Source: Gammaproteobacteria bacterium
GTDB taxonomy: Bacteria; Pseudomonadota; Gammaproteobacteria; Arenicellales; JAHEKD01
Reading direction: 5' to 3'
DNA length: 10,695 nt
Assembly: GCA_024638545.1 (NCBI GenBank)
Contig: JAHEKD010000035.1
Coordinates: forward strand, 1 to 10,695
Shown: one piece after another, positions 6,150 to 10,695 of the stretch
Layout of the letters: each line of letters starts with the position of its first letter
Position numbering within the stretch: position 1 is the first letter of the stretch
Notes under the pieces: generated by a model
The model's input: the letters and a program-made list of their open reading frames with translations, nothing else
Database searches by the model: none
Told to the model about the DNA's origin: nothing
Program-made: the position numbers and the translations under genes

Positions 6150-7400
6150 ATGAATATACTCGTCTTAAACTGCGGGTCATCATCATTAAAGTTTCAAATT
6201 ATTGACACCGATTCGCAGGCACTGGTAAGTAACGGCGATCGCTGCCTGGTCAAAGGCGAAGTTGAGCGTATTGGCTCGCAATCCTTGATCCAATACGAAG
6301 TGCCGGGCTTACCTACCACCAAAAAATCCGATCCTATCGCCAATCACAAGAGTGCTATTGAAATGGTTTTATCCTGGGTGATTTCAAAAAAATCAGGAAT
6401 AAAGCAAATTAACGCATATGCGGATATTCACGCTGTCGGACACAGAATTGTCCACGGTGGTGAACATTTTCGCAAATCCATATTAATTGATCAACAAGTC
6501 ATTGAGGGCATAGAAGATTGTGTCGAGCTGGCACCACTGCATAACCCAGCCAATATTAAAGGCATCAAAATCGTGACGCGAATACTTGGACCAAAGCTGC
6601 CTCAGGTTGCAGTATTTGATACAGCATTTCATTCGACCATGCCCGAGCAGGCGTATCTGTACGGATTACCCTATGAGTTCTATCGTCGATATAAAATCAG
6701 GCGCTATGGATTTCACGGCACCTCGCATCGGTTTATAGCCTACCAATATCGTAATCTGACTGGCCTTGAAAAATTTCAGACCAATATAATTTCATTACAT
6801 CTGGGTAACGGCTGTTCTGCCTGTGCAATTCAGGCAGGAATTTCAATCGACACCTCAATGGGCTTTACACCACTGGAGGGTTTGTTGATGGGAACTCGAA
6901 GTGGCGATGTTGACGCTTCTATTTTAGAGTACCTGCATTTAAAAGAAGGCATGAACTTCAATGATCTGGATACAATGCTGAACAAGCGTTCCGGTCTTTT
7001 GGGCATATCCGGATTAACCAGCGACATGCGGGAGTTGCTGGAAGAAGAATCCGAGAAACAGGACAGGCGGGCGAGGCTGGCTATTGAGATCTTTTGCAGG
7101 CGAATTGCACGATATATTGGTAAATATTTTATTGAGATGAACGGCGAAATTGATGCCATCGTATTCACCGGCGGGATTGGTGAAAACAGCGCGACGATCC
7201 GAAACCGGGTATGTGCACAACTGGCATGCCTGGGCATCACCATCAGTGAAAAACTAAACCGGCAATTTATTAATGACCAAAAAGGTATAATCAGCGTGGC
7301 TGAAAGCAAGATTGATGTTTACGTCATTCCCACGAACGAAGAGTTAATGATCGCCAGAGATACATACAAAGTCATTAACAAAGCGCTAAGCGAGCCGTAA
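6150..7400 (+). CDS. ackA: Acetate kinase
   Basis: Cytoplasmic enzyme that interconverts acetyl phosphate + ADP and acetate + ATP. The 416-aa product carries the full family signature: NCGSSSLKF at 7-15, GHRIVHGG with Arg99, FDTAFH with the catalytic-base candidate Asp157, YGFHGTSH with His189, HLGNG with Asn220, EGLLMGTRSGD with Arg250, FTGGIGEN (339-346) and TNEE with Glu397. It is slightly longer than the usual ~400 residues. The adenine-site region reads GNGCSACAI where many enzymes have GNGASAAAI, a conservative change. AGAGGA ends nine bases before the ATG. No pta is adjacent, so the source of acetyl phosphate (pta, or a phosphoketolase) must be elsewhere. The polyphosphate kinase gene follows after 131 bases. 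Confidence 0.97.
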   Translation: MNILVLNCGSSSLKFQIIDTDSQALVSNGDRCLVKGEVERIGSQSLIQYEVPGLPTTKKSDPIANHKSAIEMVLSWVISKKSGIKQINAYADIHAVGHRIVHGGEHFRKSILIDQQVIEGIEDCVELAPLHNPANIKGIKIVTRILGPKLPQVAVFDTAFHSTMPEQAYLYGLPYEFYRRYKIRRYGFHGTSHRFIAYQYRNLTGLEKFQTNIISLHLGNGCSACAIQAGISIDTSMGFTPLEGLLMGTRSGDVDASILEYLHLKEGMNFNDLDTMLNKRSGLLGISGLTSDMRELLEEESEKQDRRARLAIEIFCRRIARYIGKYFIEMNGEIDAIVFTGGIGENSATIRNRVCAQLACLGITISEKLNRQFINDQKGIISVAESKIDVYVIPTNEELMIARDTYKVINKALSEP

Positions 7401-7531
7401 CGGGTTAACCTGCTTTTTGAGTAAAATCAAGCTACAGGTCCTGATCTTGAGTATTTATTAAAGCGGTATCATGCAGCCGGAATTAAACTTAGGACCCTGA
7501 AACCCAGCTGGACAACGAAAGGTTTAAAGCC

Positions 7532-8401
7532 ATGAAATTTAATGCAATTGAAAACGAATATCTAATACCCTCGCAGGGTAATTTGAAAATTGAGTCACTG
7601 CCGACCTTGCCTGAGCAGGTACCAGATCATAAAAGCGCAAAAAAGCAGTTATCTAAAACTGTAAAGAAAATAGACAAATTGCAGCGGGTTCTGTATGCAC
7701 AAAATACATACTCATTGCTATTGATTTTTCAGGCCATGGATGCAGCCGGTAAGGACTCAACGATCCGGGCAGTGACGCGCGGCGTTAATCCGGCCGGGTT
7801 CCAGGTTTACTCATTCAAACAGCCCTCTAAACTCGAACTTGATCACGATTTTTTGTGGCGCAGTGCCATTGCGCTTCCCGAGCGTGGTCGAATCGGTATT
7901 TTCAATCGCAGCTATTATGAGGAAGTGCTGGTCGTGCGTGTCCATCCTGAATATCTGGCTGGCCAGATGCTGCCTGTGATCAGTGAGGGTATCTGGAGTC
8001 AGCGCTATCAGTCAATCAATGATCATGAAAAGCATCTGGCGTTAAACGGAACAGTTGTATTGAAATTCTGGCTCAATGTCTCAATGGCAGAACAGAAGAA
8101 TCGATTTCTTTCACGGATCGAGGATGAGTCAAAAAACTGGAAGTTTTCATCCGGCGATGTCAAGGAGAGGGGCTACTGGTCCGAGTATATGAATGCATAT
8201 CAGGAAATGTTGAAGACAACCTCAAAACCCTGGGCACCCTGGTATGCCATTCCAGCAGACAACAAGCCCTTCATGCGACTCCAGGTAGCGAGGATTATAG
8301 AACAGAGCCTGTCAAGCCTTGATTTGAGCTACCCGCAGCTTGCTGCTGATGAAGTTGCAGAACTTAAAGCCATGCGAATACAGTTAGAGCAGGAAGATTA
8401 A
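7532..8401 (+). CDS. ppk2: PPK2-family polyphosphate kinase (class III-like polyphosphate:nucleotide phosphotransferase)
   Basis: PPK2 enzymes move phosphate between polyphosphate and nucleotides; class III members phosphorylate both AMP and ADP. The 289-aa single-domain product has a Walker A-like loop AMDAAGKDST (68-77). After it come GVNPAGFQVYSFKQPS, LDHDFLWR (103-110), the Walker B/catalytic block GRIGIFNRSYYEEVLVVRVHPE (119-140), and a lid region ending in KNWKFSSGDVKERGYW. The C-terminal TTSKPWAPWYAIPADNK is also typical. FQAMDAAGKD and the FLWR block resemble class III rather than class I sequences, but class assignment by eye is tentative. AAAGG lies about 9 bases upstream of the ATG. 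It probably shares a regulatory unit with ackA, since no clear terminator separates them. Confidence 0.92.
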   Translation: MKFNAIENEYLIPSQGNLKIESLPTLPEQVPDHKSAKKQLSKTVKKIDKLQRVLYAQNTYSLLLIFQAMDAAGKDSTIRAVTRGVNPAGFQVYSFKQPSKLELDHDFLWRSAIALPERGRIGIFNRSYYEEVLVVRVHPEYLAGQMLPVISEGIWSQRYQSINDHEKHLALNGTVVLKFWLNVSMAEQKNRFLSRIEDESKNWKFSSGDVKERGYWSEYMNAYQEMLKTTSKPWAPWYAIPADNKPFMRLQVARIIEQSLSSLDLSYPQLAADEVAELKAMRIQLEQED

Positions 8402-8486
8402 TGGCGGTGGGTGTCACTTTGCCAGGCGCTGCTAAAAACTGTTAAAGTCGATCGCGGGCAGGATTGTTTAGCTTGGTTGATCCGAA

Positions 8487-9785
8487 ATGAGAGGTTTGAT
8501 TGATAATAATAAACGCCTCATAAAGGTTTTTACATGCTTTGCGATCTGTTACTGCGTCTTTGCGTTTTTTTATATGACCGGGAACTGGCTATATATATCG
8601 GTACCCGGCTTAATACCCTCTTTTGCTGATTTCTACTTCATCCTTGCCGGTTCTGATTGTGCTGCAATGGGAATCGATGTGGTAATTGAGAACCCCTGTG
8701 ATCCCTGGGGCCGGGCCCATAATTACGGTTTGTTATGGCTTGAAATTGGCAGGCTGGGTTTGACGCGTGACGATATTACCTGGCTTGCATTATTGATAAA
8801 TGCCCTGTTTTTATTTTTCGCAGTTGCCGTTATCTCGCCATCATCAGTCGTTCAATCGTTGATTACAGTGTGTTTTTTGATCTCACCGGCAGTTATGCTG
8901 GGTTTGGAACGTAGCAATGCAGATTTGTTGATATTCACTCTGCTGGCGTTGAGTTTTTATCTGATACATCCCGGTAATCTGTTATTAAACGGGTTTGGCT
9001 GCATGATTATATTTCTGGCGGCGATATTAAAACTATATCCTGTTGTTTTACTGCCGGTGTTGATTTTTTATTATTCTGCAAACAGAACTAAATTCACTTT
9101 ACTGCTGATGACCATGCTTTTGTTTTTGCTTTATCTCTACCTTAACTGGCAGGATGTATCTCATTTAATCGGCGTTATTCCGAACATTACCTGGCATTAC
9201 TCCATGGGCGGTGAATTACTGTTTGCCAGACTCGGCAATGAACTCAGCCACACTACGCGTTTAGCCACCTACTGCATGGCATTAGTCTGCGTTGTGACTG
9301 GAATAATATGGGCCAACAGGGTGAAGATTGATGAGCCTGAATTTACACGTCAGAATGAGGATGCTGGCTGGTCTGGCATGCTTTATCTATGCGGTGCGGT
9401 ACTGGTGGTGTTCAGTTTCGTTATTAAGAACAGTTTTGACTATAGAAATATTTTCTTTTTATTTTTATTGCCTTATTTGTTCCGGCTTAACTTCAGGCCC
9501 GAGATTGACAAAATGCTTAAATTCACCGCATTAGTGATCGTAATCATTTACGGTTTTCTTTTCTGGGCTGAGTTTTTTGTATCGCTGTTCCACGATATTG
9601 CTTTATCTGACGTTTACATTAGAGTGACAGAATCGGTTCTGAACTGGCTGATGATGGTGCCGATTGTCATGCTGGCCATGCGGATTGCAGTGATTCAGTC
9701 CCAATCCAGCTGGTTGATGAGAATCATAATTAATCCACTTCAAAAACTGCTCGGCCCGAAACCCGGGAAATTTGACCATGAGTGA
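8487..9785 (+). CDS. Polytopic membrane glycosyltransferase, GT-C fold (DUF2029/GT87-like)
   Basis: The 432-aa product is almost entirely hydrophobic, with about ten or more membrane spans. It has features of DUF2029/GT87 proteins, which use polyprenyl-phosphate sugars outside the membrane. These are an acidic residue in the first periplasmic loop (FADF, Asp48), ERSNADLLIF (141-150, compare the family's ERGN-DLL), LKLYPVVLLP (181-190), and a late FDYRNIFFLFLLPYL. The long first loop contains two cysteines (Cys58, Cys71) that could form a disulfide. The donor sugar and acceptor are unknown. There is no good ribosome site before the ATG. Its 3' end overlaps the methyltransferase start by eight bases, so the two are probably co-translated. 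Confidence 0.75.
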   Translation: MRGLIDNNKRLIKVFTCFAICYCVFAFFYMTGNWLYISVPGLIPSFADFYFILAGSDCAAMGIDVVIENPCDPWGRAHNYGLLWLEIGRLGLTRDDITWLALLINALFLFFAVAVISPSSVVQSLITVCFLISPAVMLGLERSNADLLIFTLLALSFYLIHPGNLLLNGFGCMIIFLAAILKLYPVVLLPVLIFYYSANRTKFTLLLMTMLLFLLYLYLNWQDVSHLIGVIPNITWHYSMGGELLFARLGNELSHTTRLATYCMALVCVVTGIIWANRVKIDEPEFTRQNEDAGWSGMLYLCGAVLVVFSFVIKNSFDYRNIFFLFLLPYLFRLNFRPEIDKMLKFTALVIVIIYGFLFWAEFFVSLFHDIALSDVYIRVTESVLNWLMMVPIVMLAMRIAVIQSQSSWLMRIIINPLQKLLGPKPGKFDHE

Positions 9786-10434
9786 GATCAATACCGGGAT
9801 TAGATCTGTTTTGAAATATGGCTGGATCTACCGATTATCGCAATCATTTTTTGGCGAAAAAAAATCCAAACATTTCATCATAGATAATTTTTTTACCCGG
9901 CGCACACCTAATACAGTCATGCTGGATATGGGCTGTGGTGCGGGTAACTTCGCCTATTTTATTCCGCCGGGTATGAGATACATCGGTTTTGATCCCAATA
10001 AAAACTATATTGACAGTGCCAAGCGGAAGTTCTCCAGTAACAGTGCTCTGACATTTCTTCCCGGCACCGCCAACAGCCTGGCTGTTAATGATCACATTGA
10101 TGATGAATCAATTGATTATGCAGTGATTCACGGTGTATTGCACCACTTGTCTGATGACGAGATACTTCCTATGTATAGACTGGCTGAGCGAGTCCTGAAG
10201 CCTGGTGGCAGATTGATCAGTCTTGAGCCTGTATGGTACCAGGGTCAGTCACTCCTGAATTCTTGGGTGATGTCCCTGGACCGCGGTAAAAATATCAAAC
10301 CGCTATCTGAATGGCTGGATATCGCCCATGAAAATAGTGAAAGCTGGGGAACGATACGTCACCAGATAAGCCAAAATTTAATTCGGTTTTATGATTTAAT
10401 TATCATTGACATATCGAAAAATGAACGGAATTGA
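9778..10434 (+). CDS. Class I SAM-dependent methyltransferase
   Basis: A 218-aa soluble protein with a Rossmann methyltransferase fold. SAM-binding motif I is MLDMGCGAG (48-56), the acidic residue ending strand 2 is in IGFDPNKNYI (Asp72), motif IV region is SIDYAVIHGVLHHL (111-124), and RVLKPGGRLISLEP (138-151) is the usual post-motif III strand. ATG 9778 is preferred, with GGGAAA about 8 bases upstream. TTG 9772 is in frame and adds two residues. The start lies inside the end of the glycosyltransferase gene. The context suggests methylation of a surface glycan or its lipid carrier, but the motifs alone do not fix the substrate. Confidence 0.9.
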   Translation: MSEINTGIRSVLKYGWIYRLSQSFFGEKKSKHFIIDNFFTRRTPNTVMLDMGCGAGNFAYFIPPGMRYIGFDPNKNYIDSAKRKFSSNSALTFLPGTANSLAVNDHIDDESIDYAVIHGVLHHLSDDEILPMYRLAERVLKPGGRLISLEPVWYQGQSLLNSWVMSLDRGKNIKPLSEWLDIAHENSESWGTIRHQISQNLIRFYDLIIIDISKNERN

Positions 10435-10458
10435 ACAGATTCGGAATGGGAAAACAGG

Positions 10459-10695
10459 ATGGATGCTGAATTATATGACGCCTTTAATGTCGTGGAAGAC
10501 AAGCACTGGTGGTTTGTTGCGCGGCGTGCATATATTCATCGCTGTTTATCAAGGTTGATGCCGAGTGACGACGGTTCTTTAAAACTGGCAGAAATTGGCG
10601 CGGGTACGGGTGGTAATTTTGATATGTTGACGCAGTTTGGTAAGCTGGACGCTGTTGAAATGGATCAAAAGGCGATCAGCCTGGCGGCTAAAAAG
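10459..10695 (+). CDS. Second class I SAM-dependent methyltransferase, partial (runs off the window)
   Basis: The frame begins with ATG 10459 and is still open after 79 codons at the window end. The N-terminal region contains EDKHWWFVARR (13-23), a motif often seen at the start of methyltransferases in sugar and envelope clusters. SAM motif I follows as EIGAGTGGN (45-53), then AVEMDQKAI with the likely strand-2 acidic residue (Asp69). The gene starts 24 bases after the first methyltransferase and is clearly not a duplicate of it, as the N-terminal regions differ. It is probably the third gene of the glycosyltransferase operon. Confidence 0.88.
   Translation, partial: MDAELYDAFNVVEDKHWWFVARRAYIHRCLSRLMPSDDGSLKLAEIGAGTGGNFDMLTQFGKLDAVEMDQKAISLAAKK

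Noticed and set aside
6830..7309. 159-codon minus-strand frame antisense to ackA
   Set aside because: Fully inside a gene with complete acetate kinase motifs; the serine- and isoleucine-rich translation is typical of an antisense shadow.
1..10695. CRISPR arrays, tRNA and rRNA genes
   Set aside because: No regularly spaced direct repeats, and no tRNA or rRNA signature was recognised on either strand by eye.

Overview
The window looks like a piece of a proteobacterial chromosome, most likely gamma- or betaproteobacterial. The main reason is the layout of an aa3-type cytochrome c oxidase cluster: cox1, a tiny membrane peptide, ctaG/cox11, cox3, a convergent DUF2909 gene, SURF1, a Sco-like protein, and ctaB. 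From memory this resembles the Pseudomonas PA0106-PA0114 arrangement. Base composition is moderate across most of the window but clearly GC-rich in the first ~390 bases. The species cannot be named from the sequence alone.

Left edge (1-405): a minus-strand fragment of a DDE transposase, probably IS1182-like, runs directly into the middle of cox1. Both genes are broken at this junction. The transposase has lost its N-terminal part, and cox1 has lost roughly its first 45%, including one heme a ligand and the D-channel entrance. No IS end is visible at the junction, so this is either an IS insertion followed by deletion or an assembly chimera.

Oxidase cluster (380-5758): the surviving cox1 half keeps the CuB and heme a3 site. 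It is followed by a 37-aa single-span peptide, a strong hairpin, the copper chaperone ctaG and cox3. DUF2909 faces the opposite way. A second plus-strand run contains SURF1, a Sco-like CxxxC protein and heme O synthase (ctaB), with overlapping or nearly abutting ends. Subunit II is not in view. The heme A synthase gene (ctaA) expected before ctaB, and the sco gene expected after it, are absent from these positions.

Gap (5759-6149): no convincing gene. It contains a perfect 17-bp inverted repeat about 180 bp apart. The enclosed sequence folds further through a series of nested pairings and a GC-rich internal hairpin, and additional stems follow. It is either a structured RNA or a MITE/IS relic, and is the least explained part of the window.

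Energy-phosphate pair (6150-8401): acetate kinase (ackA) followed by a class III-like PPK2 polyphosphate kinase. Both enzymes make nucleotide phosphates without respiration.

Envelope-glycan module (8487-10695): a GT-C/DUF2029-like polytopic membrane glycosyltransferase overlaps a SAM methyltransferase. A second SAM methyltransferase starts 24 bases later and runs off the window. These three look like the start of a surface polysaccharide or glycolipid operon.
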